In this document: one piece after another, positions 14,064-22,749 of the stretch
Numbering within the stretch: position 1 is the first letter of the stretch
Layout of the letters: each line of letters opens with the position of its first letter
Assembly: GCA_963932955.1 (NCBI GenBank)
Contig: CAWVRK010000018.1
Coordinates: 1 to 37,332, forward strand
DNA: 37,332 nucleotides
DNA from: Flavicella sp963932955
GTDB taxonomy: Bacteria; Bacteroidota; Bacteroidia; Flavobacteriales; Flavobacteriaceae
Reading direction: 5' to 3'
Notes under the pieces: generated by a model
Database searches by the model: none
What the model was told of the DNA's origin: nothing
Seen by the model: only the letters and a program-made list of their open reading frames with translations
Program-made: the position numbers and the translations under genes

Positions 14064-14726
14064 TTACTTGCTTCTGGTCAAAATTTCATCGACCATTCCA
14101 TAGGTTTTGGCCTCTGCTGCTTTCATCCAGTAATCGCGGTCGGAATCGTTGTGTACTTTTTCGATGGTTTGTCCAGAATGTTTAGAGATGATTTGGTACA
14201 ACTCGTCTTTTAATTTCATGATTTCTCGAGCAGTGATTTCGATATCACTGGCTTGCCCTTGTGCACCTCCCAAAGGTTGGTGGATCATAATGCGCGAGTG
14301 TGGCAGTGCAGAGCGCTTTCCTTTTTCTCCAGCACACATCAACACAGCGCCCATAGAAGCGGCCATTCCTGTACAGATCGTGGCTACATCTGGCTTGATA
14401 AATTGCATGGTGTCGTAGATTCCCAATCCTGCATAAACGCCTCCGCCTGGTGAGTTGATGTAGATCGAAATGTCTTTGTTGGCATCCACACTTTCTAAAA
14501 ACAACAATTGTGCTTGGATGATGTTGGCTACTTGGTCGTTGATTCCCGTTCCTAAAAAGATAATGCGATCCATCATCAAACGAGAGAAAACATCCATTTG
14601 GGTAATGTTCATCTGACGTTCTTCCATGATATACGGGGTTACAGAGCTTCTAATTTTATCATAGTGCATGCTGCTAATTCCGTGGTGTTTTGTTGCGTAT
14701 TTTTCAAATTCTTTTCCGTAGTCCAT
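14064..14726 (-). CDS. clpP: ATP-dependent Clp protease proteolytic subunit ClpP
   Basis: The 220-residue serine protease forms the double heptameric chamber used with ClpX. The catalytic triad is complete: Ser124 (GMAASMGAV), His149 (RIMIHQP) and Asp198 (SDRDYW), with the same spacings (25 and 49) as in E. coli ClpP. The oxyanion region INSPGGGVYAG is also present. The first ~35 residues include a propeptide-like stretch before the conserved core. It is the first gene of the minus-strand clpP-clpX pair; a possible promoter lies at 14755-14787. The trigger factor gene, often adjacent to clpP, is here 2.3 kb away with two plus-strand genes between. Confidence 0.98.
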   Translation of the reverse strand: MDYGKEFEKYATKHHGISSMHYDKIRSSVTPYIMEERQMNITQMDVFSRLMMDRIIFLGTGINDQVANIIQAQLLFLESVDANKDISIYINSPGGGVYAGLGIYDTMQFIKPDVATICTGMAASMGAVLMCAGEKGKRSALPHSRIMIHQPLGGAQGQASDIEITAREIMKLKDELYQIISKHSGQTIEKVHNDSDRDYWMKAAEAKTYGMVDEILTRSK

Positions 14727-14754
14727 CTGTAGTTGTTTTATATATTTGAGACTG

Positions 14755-14787
14755 TAAATATAACAAGATAATCCCTAAGTTTTGCAA
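14755..14787 (-). promoter_or_regulatory. possible clpP promoter
   Basis: On the minus strand, TTG (14787-14785), a 22-bp spacer and TATATTTA (14762-14755) match TTG...TAnnTTTG with one mismatch and a slightly long spacer. It lies 29 bp upstream of the clpP start. Confidence 0.35.
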
Positions 14788-14902
14788 ACCTCACAGGAAA
14801 GTAACAAACTTGAAAAACGAAATTTTACTAAGGGTATTCCACTCGTTTCCTAAGATTTGTATACATTTACCCTTATTTTAAAATGATTTCAATCAATACC
14901 CA

Positions 14903-15514
14903 ATGAGACAAAAAGTATTTTACAAGCTCTTTTTACTGGCACTCATTTCCTTTTCAATAAACAGCCAAGCACAGGACAGAAAAATAAAACTAGAAAATCC
15001 TTTTGAAAACCAAGGAGATTTGAACAGTCAGTTTGACTACCTTCTCAAAACGTCTACCAGCTACAACAACTATAAGATTGTTTTAAAAGACACGTACCTG
15101 AGGATTCAAAAAAATGTTCAGGACTCTGTTTTCAACTACAAAAACCAGACCGTTCTTTTAAAAAACGAAGTCAAGCAACTTGAGACATCAACCACTTTGC
15201 TGCAGGAACGTGCTGAACAACTTCAAAAAGAGTTGGACGCCAGCGAAGCTGAAAAGAATAGTATCACAATCATAGGCATGCGTTTGCAAAAAAGCCTCTA
15301 CAATTTGACATTGATCGCTTCGCTCCTTGTTTTGTTTTCAGCAACTTTGTTTTTTATCTATAAATTTCGCAATAGCGATCGCTTGACACGAGCTGCCAAC
15401 AAAAGCTTGTCAGAAACTCAACTTGAATTTAGCAGTTACCAAAAGAATGCTTTGAAACGGCAGCAAGAGTTGAATCGAAAACTGCAAGACGAGATTCTAA
15501 AAAAGAAAAACTAA
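14903..15514 (+). CDS. exported coiled-coil protein with one membrane segment, unknown function
   Basis: This 203-residue protein has a signal peptide (residues 1-24, ending NSQAQ). A periplasmic region follows with a long coiled coil at ~80-120 (VLLKNEVKQLETSTTLLQE, AEQLQKELDASEAEKN), then one membrane helix at ~134-154, and a basic cytoplasmic tail with another helix (~165-203). The arrangement signal-coil-TM-coil suggests a scaffold or adaptor across the inner membrane. Related flavobacterial proteins are, as I recall, sometimes named tRNA (guanine-N1)-methyltransferase in databases. Nothing in this sequence supports such an activity. It lies divergent from clpP and upstream of a DEAD-box helicase gene; no operon link is evident, as the gap to the helicase is 120 bp and carries its own promoter box. 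Confidence 0.8.
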   Translation: MRQKVFYKLFLLALISFSINSQAQDRKIKLENPFENQGDLNSQFDYLLKTSTSYNNYKIVLKDTYLRIQKNVQDSVFNYKNQTVLLKNEVKQLETSTTLLQERAEQLQKELDASEAEKNSITIIGMRLQKSLYNLTLIASLLVLFSATLFFIYKFRNSDRLTRAANKSLSETQLEFSSYQKNALKRQQELNRKLQDEILKKKN

Positions 15515-15610
15515 GTTGAATGCTGGTGTGTTTTAGAAAACAGCAATTTCCACTTGTATTGATCGAGAAATATACTTCACCAATGCAACCTGATTTTCAA
15601 TTCTTACACG

Positions 15611-15618
15611 TACCTTTG
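15611..15618 (+). promoter_or_regulatory. probable -7 promoter box of the DEAD-box helicase gene
   Basis: TACCTTTG fits TAnnTTTG exactly and ends 16 bp before the start codon at 15635, giving a short leader. No clear TTG lies at the -33 position. Confidence 0.5.
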
Positions 15619-15634
15619 CCCTTAATAAATTTGT

Positions 15635-16975
15635 ATGATGAAGCGGTTTTCTGAACTCAACTTAAACACCCCCTTGACCCATGCTTTGGACGCGCTTGGT
15701 TACGACTTTGCAACCCCCATACAAGCCGCCGCATTTCCTGTCATTCTTTCAGGACAGGACATGGTTGGGATTGCACAAACAGGGACCGGAAAAACGTTTG
15801 CTTATCTCTTGCCACTTCTAAAGCAATTGTCTTATTCGGAACAAAAACACCCTCGTGTGTTGATTGTCGTTCCCACCCGAGAATTGGTCGTACAAGTTGT
15901 GCAAGCTCTTCAAGAACTTTCGACTTTCAGCAATACGCGTATCGGAGGTGTTTATGGAGGCACGAACATCAACACACACAAGCAGCTAATCTTTGAAGGT
16001 TTGGACATTTTAGTGGCCACTCCTGGACGATTGATTGATTTGGGTGTGAGCAAAGTCTTGAATCTTAAAAAAATTCAAAAGCTGGTGTTGGACGAGGTGG
16101 ACGAGGTATTGAACCTTGGTTTTCGCGACCAATTGATGACGGTTCTAGACCTCTTGCCTGAGCGAAAACAGAGTGTGTTGTTTTCAGCTACGATGACCGA
16201 AGATGTAGAAAACATCATCAAAACCTTTTTCAAATCACCAAAATTTATAGAAGTCAAACGCTCTGGAACTCCTTTGGAAAGCATTCTACAACAAAGTTAT
16301 GAAGTGCCAAATTTTTTCACAAAGGTCAACTTATTGTTGCATTTGTTTCAAAGAGAAAAAGACTATCAAAAAGTGGTTGTATTTGTAAAAAACAAACGTG
16401 TAGCAGATGCCTTGTTCGAGCAAATTCAGCTCTCTAAAAAGGACGAAAGCATCGCCTTGATACATTCCAACAAGTCTCAAAATTTTCGATTGCAAGCCAT
16501 CAAAGGGTTTCAAGATGGAGATTACAGAATACTGATCGCTACGGATATATTGGCACGGGGAATCGACATCGAGGGCATCAGCCATGTGATCAATTTTGAC
16601 ATGCCAAAAGATGCTGAAAATTACATTCATAGAATTGGAAGAACGGGAAGGGCTGCCGAAGAAGGAAATGCCCTTACATTCATCACTCCTCAAGACGAGG
16701 AGGCCATGACTGCCATCACCGAATTGATGGACCGAGAGGTTCCTGTACTTGAATTTCCTGCAGAAGTCCTTATTTCTACTAAAATGACAGAAGAGGAACT
16801 GCCCAAAGAAATCATCAAGCCTTATCAGAAAATACGCTCAAAAGAGCACGCTCCAGGACCGGCATATCACGAAAAGAAAGACAAAAACAAAAAGACAAAT
16901 CAAGGGGGGTCTTACAGAAGAGAGCTCGCTAAAAAGTACAAAAAGCCAAAAACAAGGGGGCAAAAAAGAAAATAA
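15635..16975 (+). CDS. DEAD-box ATP-dependent RNA helicase
   Basis: This 446-residue protein has the complete two-domain RNA helicase core. It shows the Q motif (TPIQAAAFP), Walker A AQTGTGKT at 47-54, PTREL, TPGRLID, and Walker B written DEVD instead of DEAD. SATM follows, then VATDILARGIDIEGISHVINFDMP split over motifs V and VI, with HRIGRTGRA. The variant DEVD keeps the catalytic Asp-Glu and should be active. The C-terminal ~60 residues are very basic (KKDKNKKTNQGGSYRRELAKK), a non-specific RNA-binding tail as in RhlE/CsdA-like helicases of ribosome assembly and cold adaptation. Which of these it matches cannot be decided. A strong terminator follows at 17001-17036, shared with tig on the other strand. 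Confidence 0.95.
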   Translation: MMKRFSELNLNTPLTHALDALGYDFATPIQAAAFPVILSGQDMVGIAQTGTGKTFAYLLPLLKQLSYSEQKHPRVLIVVPTRELVVQVVQALQELSTFSNTRIGGVYGGTNINTHKQLIFEGLDILVATPGRLIDLGVSKVLNLKKIQKLVLDEVDEVLNLGFRDQLMTVLDLLPERKQSVLFSATMTEDVENIIKTFFKSPKFIEVKRSGTPLESILQQSYEVPNFFTKVNLLLHLFQREKDYQKVVVFVKNKRVADALFEQIQLSKKDESIALIHSNKSQNFRLQAIKGFQDGDYRILIATDILARGIDIEGISHVINFDMPKDAENYIHRIGRTGRAAEEGNALTFITPQDEEAMTAITELMDREVPVLEFPAEVLISTKMTEEELPKEIIKPYQKIRSKEHAPGPAYHEKKDKNKKTNQGGSYRRELAKKYKKPKTRGQKRK

Positions 16976-17000
16976 CTCTCTGAAGGTTTTATTAAAAACA

Positions 17001-17036
17001 AAAAAAAATCCTCACGTATTTGTGAGGATTTTTTTT
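17001..17036. terminator. bidirectional intrinsic terminator between helicase gene and tig
   Basis: A perfect 15-bp inverted repeat (17001-17015 with 17022-17036), A-tract, GC stem ATCCTCAC, six-base loop and T-tract, serves the convergent helicase and tig genes. Confidence 0.93.
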
Positions 17037-17049
17037 GGGTGAATCCGGG

Positions 17050-18372
17050 CTATTTGTAAACTTCTTTTACAAAAGCTTCATAGCTCAATTCTTTTTGCTT
17101 GAAAGTGATATTTTCCTTGTAGAAATCCAACAGTTTCTTGCTTGTCAATTGTTCTTGCAAACGTTTTGCTTCTTCTTGATTGCTCAAAACCCTGCCAGCA
17201 ATTTCTTCCAATTCTTTTTCTTCTGGATTCAAGTTGCCGTATTGTGCCATCTGACTTTTGATAAAACCAATCGCATAGGCTTTTAGCTCTTCGTAATCCA
17301 AGGTAATTCCATTGGATGTCATGACTTTGCTTTCAATCAATTGGTAACGCAAGCCTTTTTCTGATTTTTCAAACTCTTCAGCTGCTTTTTCTTCAGAAAT
17401 TGGTGTTTCGCCAGCAGTCGCCAACCATTTCTTTAAAAATTCAGCAGGCAAATCAAACTTTGTATTTGCTACCAAATATTCGGTGACACCATTCAACAGT
17501 TGTTGTTCCGATTGTGTCTTGAATTGACTTTCCGCATCTTCTTTGATCTTTGCTCTCAATTCTTCCACTGAAGCAATGGATCCTTCTCCAAACAACTTGT
17601 CAAACAATTCTTGGTTCAAGTCTGCCAACTCAATTTCTGTTATTTCTTCAACGGTGAACTTCAAGTCAATTTGCAATCCTTGGATTTCGTCGTTAGACAA
17701 GCCAAGGGCTCCCATCAATTTCTGGCTATCAGCAAACAACCCTTTGGTCTTTAACTGAATCTCGTCTCCTACTTTGGCACCAATAAATTTCTTTAGGTTG
17801 GACTTTCCTTTCAAGTCTTCCAAATTCACGGTAGACTTCTTTTCAATCGCTTTTTCTTCATTGAAAAATGTTCCCGTTACATTCATTCCCGTTGCAACCT
17901 CGTCTTTGGCTTGAACTTTTCCATAGCGACTTCTCAAGTTTTCAACTTCTTTGTCGATCAAGTTGTCTTCAGCCACAATATTGTATTGGGTTATTTTTTT
18001 CTTAGCACTCAAATCTACTTCAAACTGAGGAGCCAAGCCCAATTCAAATTCAAAGGCAAAGTCCTTTGCATCCCAAGAAAAATTCTCGTCGATTCTAGGC
18101 AATGGATTGCCTAAAATGTCTAATTTTTCTTCTGTAAGGTATTTGTTTAATGACTCTTGCAACATTTTGTTGATCTCGTCAATCATGATGGATTTTCCGT
18201 ATTGTTTCTTTACCATTCCCATGGGTACATGCCCTTTTCTAAATCCTGGGATGTCTGCTTTTTTACGGTAATCTTGTAGGATTTCCTCTACTTTTGATTG
18301 GTAATCATCGGCCGTAATGGCTACTTTGACAACAGCGTTTAATGCGTCTATGCTCTCTTTGGTAATATTCAT
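17050..18372 (-). CDS. tig: trigger factor
   Basis: The 440-residue ribosome-bound chaperone has the N-terminal domain with the ribosome-docking signature GFRKGHVP at ~43-50. The middle region (~145-230), where the FKBP-type prolyl isomerase domain should be, is weakly conserved. The usual GDxVxIDFxG pattern is replaced by GMNVTGTFFNE, so isomerase activity is doubtful; this seems common in Bacteroidota. The C-terminal helical arms follow. It captures nascent chains at the ribosome exit. It has its own promoter (18410-18440) and terminator and so is expressed apart from clpP-clpX. Confidence 0.95.
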   Translation of the reverse strand: MNITKESIDALNAVVKVAITADDYQSKVEEILQDYRKKADIPGFRKGHVPMGMVKKQYGKSIMIDEINKMLQESLNKYLTEEKLDILGNPLPRIDENFSWDAKDFAFEFELGLAPQFEVDLSAKKKITQYNIVAEDNLIDKEVENLRSRYGKVQAKDEVATGMNVTGTFFNEEKAIEKKSTVNLEDLKGKSNLKKFIGAKVGDEIQLKTKGLFADSQKLMGALGLSNDEIQGLQIDLKFTVEEITEIELADLNQELFDKLFGEGSIASVEELRAKIKEDAESQFKTQSEQQLLNGVTEYLVANTKFDLPAEFLKKWLATAGETPISEEKAAEEFEKSEKGLRYQLIESKVMTSNGITLDYEELKAYAIGFIKSQMAQYGNLNPEEKELEEIAGRVLSNQEEAKRLQEQLTSKKLLDFYKENITFKQKELSYEAFVKEVYK

Positions 18373-18409
18373 CTTGATTCTTTGGTGTTTAAATCCTTAA
18401 AATTGGGTG

Positions 18410-18440
18410 CAAAAATAATACTTTTTTGCGAATTGAACAA
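18410..18440 (-). promoter_or_regulatory. promoter of tig
   Basis: On the minus strand, TTG (18440-18438), a 20-bp spacer and TATTTTTG (18417-18410) match the Bacteroidota sigma-A consensus at all fixed positions. The box lies 37 bp upstream of the start codon. Confidence 0.7.
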
Positions 18441-18620
18441 TCATTTAACCGGTTCTCTCTCAAGAGTTTTGTTCCTCTTCTTTGATCAAAGAAAACAACA
18501 GCGAACGAACACCCCACAACAAAAAGCTAAAAAAACAGGGCTGTTGAAAAAACCTATAATCCAAAACCCAGCTACAATTCAACTTTCCAAAACAATGTCA
18601 AAAGTGTGTCGTTGGTTTTT

Positions 18621-19385
18621 TTAAGACAAAAAGTCTTGAACTTCTTTTAAAAAGTCTGTTGGGTTTTCTGCGTGTAGCCAATGCCCAGCGTTTTTGACAG
18701 TTGCCAGTTGCCACTTCGGGAAATGGGCTTTGATGAGCGCGGTATCGCCTGCTGCTATGTAAGCAGAGTTTCCTCCTTTGAGAAAAAGTACGGGGCCTTC
18801 AAATTCTGTAAAAGGGGGAAGAGGCGCTCCAATCTCAGAATTGTTGTCCGTAAGACTCTCCAAATTGAAACGAAAGGCCAGTTCGGTTTTTGCTTTTCGG
18901 TATATGTTTTTCAATAAAAACTGACGCACTCCTTCTTCTTCTAGGTAGTTCCGCAAAACAGCATCTACTTCTGTGCGAAGCTGAAGCACACTGAAATCGA
19001 CTGCATTCAAAGCTGCCAAAACCTGCTCGTGGTGTGGCTTGTAGGCCTTGGGAGCGATGTCTGCCACCAGCAAACGCTGTACGCGTTCTGGATAAGTAAC
19101 CGCAAACAACATGGCTGTTTTTCCTCCCATCGAATGCCCCAACACGTGAGCAGAAGAGATGTCATGTACATCCATGTAGTTTTTCAAATCTTCCGCTAGC
19201 AATTCGTAATCAAACGCTTCCGAATGAAAACTTCTTCCGTGGTTTCTTTGATCGATCAAATGCACCTGAAAGTCTGAGGAAAGTTGATTGGCGATGGACT
19301 TCCAATTGTCTCCCATGCCAAAATAACCGTGTAAGATTAGTAAAGGGATTCCTTCTCCTACTATTTTTGAGTGCAATACTTCCAT
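18621..19385 (-). CDS. alpha/beta-fold hydrolase (YbfF-like esterase)
   Basis: The protein has 254 residues from ATG 19385 (MEVLHSKIVGEG), which begins directly at the first beta strand. An alternative ATG at 19442 adds 19 residues and overlaps pdxJ by 11 bp. The oxyanion motif is LHGYFGMGDNW, the nucleophile elbow is GHSMGG (Ser85), and the catalytic His is in NAGHWLHAENP near the C-terminus; RNHGRS is also typical of YbfF-type esterases. It should hydrolyse small acyl esters in the cytoplasm, natural substrate unknown. It lies 46 bp downstream of pdxJ and is probably co-transcribed with it. Confidence 0.9.
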   Translation of the reverse strand: MEVLHSKIVGEGIPLLILHGYFGMGDNWKSIANQLSSDFQVHLIDQRNHGRSFHSEAFDYELLAEDLKNYMDVHDISSAHVLGHSMGGKTAMLFAVTYPERVQRLLVADIAPKAYKPHHEQVLAALNAVDFSVLQLRTEVDAVLRNYLEEEGVRQFLLKNIYRKAKTELAFRFNLESLTDNNSEIGAPLPPFTEFEGPVLFLKGGNSAYIAAGDTALIKAHFPKWQLATVKNAGHWLHAENPTDFLKEVQDFLS

Positions 19386-19431
19386 CCCGTTGTTTGAATT
19401 ATTTCTGTAGAACTGTTTTTGAAAAGAAGCC

Positions 19432-20154
19432 CTATTCGTCATGCTGCATTCGGTCCAAGTACATGTTTACCACATTTTCAAGTCCGAGGTATAAGGATTC
19501 TGAAATCAAGGCATGTCCAATAGAAACCTCTGCCAAATATGGAAGGTGCTTGGTAAAAAAAGCAATGTTGTCCAAGCTCAAATCATGACCTGCATTGACT
19601 CCCATCCCCAAATCATGTGCCAACTGCGCAGCTGCAGCATAAGGCTTGACGGCCTCAAAATTCCCCAATGCGTATTGCACAGCGTACTGTTCGGTATACA
19701 ATTCGATCCGATCCGTACCGGTTTTGGCAGCCGCCTCAATTCTTTTTTCATCGGCATCGATAAAAATAGAGGTACGGATGCCATGGGATTGGAATTCCGC
19801 AATGATTTCTTTCAAGTAGTCTTGGTGTTCGACTGTGTCCCATCCTGCATTGGAGGTTAGGTTGTCTATTGCGTCTGGCACTAAAGTGACCTGTGTAGGA
19901 AGAATCTCCAAAACCATCTGTTTGAATTTTGCGATTGGATTTCCTTCAATATTGTATTCGGTAGTCACTGTCTTTTTCAAATCATAGGCGTCTTGGTAAC
20001 GAATGTGACGTTCATCAGGCCTTGGGTGTATCGTAATTCCTTGTGCTCCAAACGCTTCTATATCGGCAGCTACTTTTAAAAGATTTGGGGTGTTTCCTCC
20101 TCTTGAATTGCGCAGTGTGGCGATTTTATTGATGTTAACACTTAATTTTGTCAT
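19432..20154 (-). CDS. pdxJ: pyridoxine 5'-phosphate synthase
   Basis: The 240-residue TIM-barrel enzyme joins 3-amino-1-hydroxyacetone phosphate with 1-deoxy-D-xylulose 5-phosphate to give pyridoxine 5'-phosphate (last step of the DXP-dependent vitamin B6 route). Family motifs are LSVNINKIATLRNSRGG at the N-terminus, ITIHPRPDERHI, FIDADEKRIEAAAKTGTDRIELYTE, GVNAGHDLSLDN and EVSIGHALISES. Active-site Glu and His residues lie in these motifs. Length is normal. It is the first gene of a two-gene unit with the alpha/beta hydrolase and diverges from the CBS-domain gene at 20260. Confidence 0.97.
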   Translation of the reverse strand: MTKLSVNINKIATLRNSRGGNTPNLLKVAADIEAFGAQGITIHPRPDERHIRYQDAYDLKKTVTTEYNIEGNPIAKFKQMVLEILPTQVTLVPDAIDNLTSNAGWDTVEHQDYLKEIIAEFQSHGIRTSIFIDADEKRIEAAAKTGTDRIELYTEQYAVQYALGNFEAVKPYAAAAQLAHDLGMGVNAGHDLSLDNIAFFTKHLPYLAEVSIGHALISESLYLGLENVVNMYLDRMQHDE

Positions 20155-20203
20155 GGCATGAATGTTGAGGTAACGAGACTAAAAAGTTCTTCTTTTAATA
20201 TCG

Positions 20204-20211
20204 CAAAAATA
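20204..20211 (-). promoter_or_regulatory. possible -7 promoter box of pdxJ
   Basis: On the minus strand this reads TATTTTTG, an exact TAnnTTTG match, 49 bp upstream of the pdxJ start. No TTG is found at the right distance. Confidence 0.4.
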
Positions 20212-20259
20212 CATCATTTTCCAAGATTTTTAACTATTTTGCAGTAATTCGCACGTACT

Positions 20260-20919
20260 ATGAACATCCTTAATTATATTCAGACTGACCTCGAGTCTTT
20301 ACACCCTAACGATTCGATACGCGTGGCCAAAGAATTGTTTCAAAAACAACCCTTTAGCCATATTGCTGTTCTTGTCGAAAAAAAATTATTGGGGGTTGTT
20401 TCTAAAAACGACCTTGTTGCACTTGATCAAAATTCAAAAAAAATAAGCGACCTTATGTACATGCTCAGCTCATTTTATGCAAATGACAGTGACAGCTTTT
20501 TGGAGTTGCTGCATTTGTTTGCTGCTAACGATACAGACACATTGCCTGTTTTAAATAAGAACAAAGAGTTTTTGGGCTACCTAGATCTGAACGAGGTCTT
20601 GACGCTCTTTTCTGCTACTGATTTTTTAAGCCAAGAAGGCGTTTTTTTAAGTCTTGAAAAAGAAAGCAATGCGTATTCCATGACTGAAATCGCACAAATA
20701 ACAGAAACCAACAAGGGCAAGTTATTGGGCGTTTTTGTTTCAAAAACAAACGAAAACACTACGGAGATTACGGTCAAAATAGACACAAAAAATGCGGATG
20801 AAATCATCGATTCCTTTCGAAGATACGACTATACGGTAAGGTCTTCCCTTAGAAATGACTCGTACCTTGAAGATTTAGAAAATCGATCCAATTATTTGCA
20901 AAAATATTTAACTTTGTAA
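20260..20919 (+). CDS. CBS-domain protein next to nadK
   Basis: The 219-residue protein has a pair of CBS motifs in the first ~125 residues (DSIRVAKELFQKQPFSHIAVLVEKK and NDTDTLPVLNKNKEFLGYLD). CBS pairs bind adenosine nucleotides. The C-terminal part (~140-200; KLLGVFVSKTNENTTEITVKI, DEIIDSFRRYDYTV) resembles a small ACT-like regulatory domain. No catalytic domain is present, so it is presumably a regulator or sensor of nucleotide levels. The nearness to nadK (65-bp gap, same strand) suggests, as inference, a link to NAD(P) or adenylate status. This arrangement recurs in flavobacteria as I recall. Confidence 0.85.
   Translation: MNILNYIQTDLESLHPNDSIRVAKELFQKQPFSHIAVLVEKKLLGVVSKNDLVALDQNSKKISDLMYMLSSFYANDSDSFLELLHLFAANDTDTLPVLNKNKEFLGYLDLNEVLTLFSATDFLSQEGVFLSLEKESNAYSMTEIAQITETNKGKLLGVFVSKTNENTTEITVKIDTKNADEIIDSFRRYDYTVRSSLRNDSYLEDLENRSNYLQKYLTL
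20909..20916 (+). promoter_or_regulatory. possible -7 promoter box upstream of nadK
   Basis: TAACTTTG fits TAnnTTTG, located at the end of the CBS gene and 68 bp before the nadK start. No -33 TTG at the right spacing. Confidence 0.3.
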
Positions 20920-20984
20920 AAAGTATTCAATGTCTTTGCATCTTTCAAACAAAAGGCTGTTTGAATATCTAAAAAATTATTTGC

Positions 20985-21878
20985 ATGAAAAAAGTAGGCA
21001 TTTTTGGCCAATCCTATAAAAAAATAGACCGTCCGTATTTTGAAACGCTGATTCAAAAACTAGATAAGTACAGTATTGAAATCGTGATTGATTTTGACTT
21101 TCTTCAGATCCTTACCGACCTCGGTGTTGAGAAATTGAAGTACGCCACTTTTTCAGGCCACCAAGATTTGGACACCAGCTTTGATTTGCTCTTTACTTTT
21201 GGAGGAGATGGCACCTTGTTGTCAGCGGTGACCCTAGTTCGAGATCTCAACATCCCCATCCTTGGTATCAATACAGGGCGTTTGGGTTTTTTGGCTACTG
21301 TTCGAAAGAAAGAGATTGAAAACGCCATCGAATCTTTGATGGCAAAAGAATACACCATTCAAGAACGCGCATTGCTGAGCATCGAGACCAAAGGAAAAAA
21401 CTCCCAACCGATGGCATTGAATTACGCCTTGAATGAGGTGACCATCGCTCGAAAAAACTCTACCTCTATGATTGGTGTAGAGGCTTACCTAAACGAAGAG
21501 CACTTGACTACCTACTGGGCAGATGGACTTGTAGTTGCCACTCCTACCGGCTCTACGGGGTATTCCTTGAGCTGCCATGGCCCCATCATCATTCCAGAAT
21601 CCCACAATTTTGTCATCACCCCGATTGCTCCTCACAATTTAAGTGCCAGACCTTTGGTGATTCCAGACAAAACAAAAATTCGCTTGAAAGTAATCGGAAG
21701 AGAAAAAGAATTTTTACTCTCCTTGGATTCCCGTGTTTCATCGGTTGCTTTTGAAACGGAAATCACGCTGACCAAAGCCTCCTTTTGCATCAAAATCATC
21801 CAACTCAACCAACAAACTTTTATACAGACGTTGCGGAGCAAATTGTTGTGGGGAGAAGACAAAAGAAATTACATGTAG
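20985..21878 (+). CDS. nadK: NAD kinase
   Basis: The 297-residue enzyme phosphorylates NAD to NADP. It has the diagnostic GGDGT at 73-77, the GINTGRLGFLA segment at ~95-105, the NEVTIARK motif and the DGLVVATPTGSTGYSLSCHGPII block that forms the NAD site, then LSARPLVIPD. Length is typical. It follows the CBS gene and precedes the DUF6089-uppS-bamA group by 187 bp, where a new promoter box is seen, so it ends its own unit. Confidence 0.97.
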   Translation: MKKVGIFGQSYKKIDRPYFETLIQKLDKYSIEIVIDFDFLQILTDLGVEKLKYATFSGHQDLDTSFDLLFTFGGDGTLLSAVTLVRDLNIPILGINTGRLGFLATVRKKEIENAIESLMAKEYTIQERALLSIETKGKNSQPMALNYALNEVTIARKNSTSMIGVEAYLNEEHLTTYWADGLVVATPTGSTGYSLSCHGPIIIPESHNFVITPIAPHNLSARPLVIPDKTKIRLKVIGREKEFLLSLDSRVSSVAFETEITLTKASFCIKIIQLNQQTFIQTLRSKLLWGEDKRNYM

Positions 21879-22042
21879 CAATAGAACTTCTCAGCAAATT
21901 CTAACATCGAAACAACTCCTCTGCACCTTTACTAAGCCAACAAATAAAAAGTAGTTTTAAGGTGTCAAACACAATAAAACACTTTATAATCAGTTTGTTA
22001 AAAATTAACAGCGCATATACATAACAAGCCGTTTGAAATAAT

Positions 22043-22050
22043 TATATTTG
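22043..22050 (+). promoter_or_regulatory. probable -7 promoter box of the DUF6089-uppS-bamA unit
   Basis: TATATTTG fits TAnnTTTG and ends 15 bp before ATG 22066. It argues against the in-frame TTG at 22048 as start codon, since that lies inside the box. No clear TTG at -33. Confidence 0.5.
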
Positions 22051-22065
22051 CTCGCTATTGTCATT

Positions 22066-22749
22066 ATGAGAAAACCGTATTTATTTATCGCCTTTTTATG
22101 GACTGCCAATTTGTGCAATGCACAATTGCATGAAGTTGGTGTTTTTATTGGAGGAAGCAATTATGTCGGTGATTTGGGGTCTCCCACCTTTGTAAGTCCA
22201 AATGCCCCTGCCTTTGGTTTCATTTACAAATTCAATAAAAATCCTAGATTGGCCTACCGGGCAACTCTGACACAAATGAAACTTCGCGAAAACGCCCATG
22301 ATTCAAAACAACATGTACTAGAGAAGTTCACCGACCTAGACAAAACATTGACGGAGTTCACCGCAGGAGTTGAATTTAATTTTTTTGAATACAATTTGGA
22401 TACGCGGTATCCAGTAGGAACCCCTTATTTTGTTTTTGAATTGGCTGCCTTTAAGTATTCAACAAAACCAAACAATGAGAAAAAAACTGGCATTGCCTTG
22501 CCCTTTGGCATTGGCTACAAGGCAAAACTATTTGGGAAGCTTGCTTATGCGATAGAAGCTCGTGTTCGTTACACCATGACGGACGATCTAGACGACAGTG
22601 AATACATTCTTGAAAACAATGAGCTCGGATTTTCCAATACAGATACAAAATACCACAATTCGGAAACAAACGATTGGTATTTTTTTACAGGAGTTTCCCT
22701 TGTCTATACTTTTGGTAGACCTTCTTGCTGTTCAAAAACAAGCTACTAA
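22066..22749 (+). CDS. DUF6089 family outer-membrane beta-barrel-like protein
   Basis: The protein has 227 residues from ATG 22066, giving a clean signal peptide (MRKPYLFIAFLWTANLCNAQ). After it, the pattern EVGVFIGGSNYVGDLG, alternating hydrophobic strands and a final aromatic-ended strand (WYFFTGVSLVYTFGRP) point to an eight-stranded outer-membrane barrel as in DUF6089. Function is not known. In flavobacteria this family typically sits directly before uppS and bamA, as here: its TAA stop overlaps the uppS ATG (TAATG), so translation is coupled. A role in outer-membrane biogenesis is a reasonable inference from this context. The C-terminal end carries two adjacent Cys. Confidence 0.85.
   Translation: MRKPYLFIAFLWTANLCNAQLHEVGVFIGGSNYVGDLGSPTFVSPNAPAFGFIYKFNKNPRLAYRATLTQMKLRENAHDSKQHVLEKFTDLDKTLTEFTAGVEFNFFEYNLDTRYPVGTPYFVFELAAFKYSTKPNNEKKTGIALPFGIGYKAKLFGKLAYAIEARVRYTMTDDLDDSEYILENNELGFSNTDTKYHNSETNDWYFFTGVSLVYTFGRPSCCSKTSY

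Noticed and set aside
18382..18624. 80-codon plus-strand ORF in the gap between tig and the hydrolase gene
   Set aside because: It overlaps the tig promoter and the end of the hydrolase gene and has no recognisable motif.
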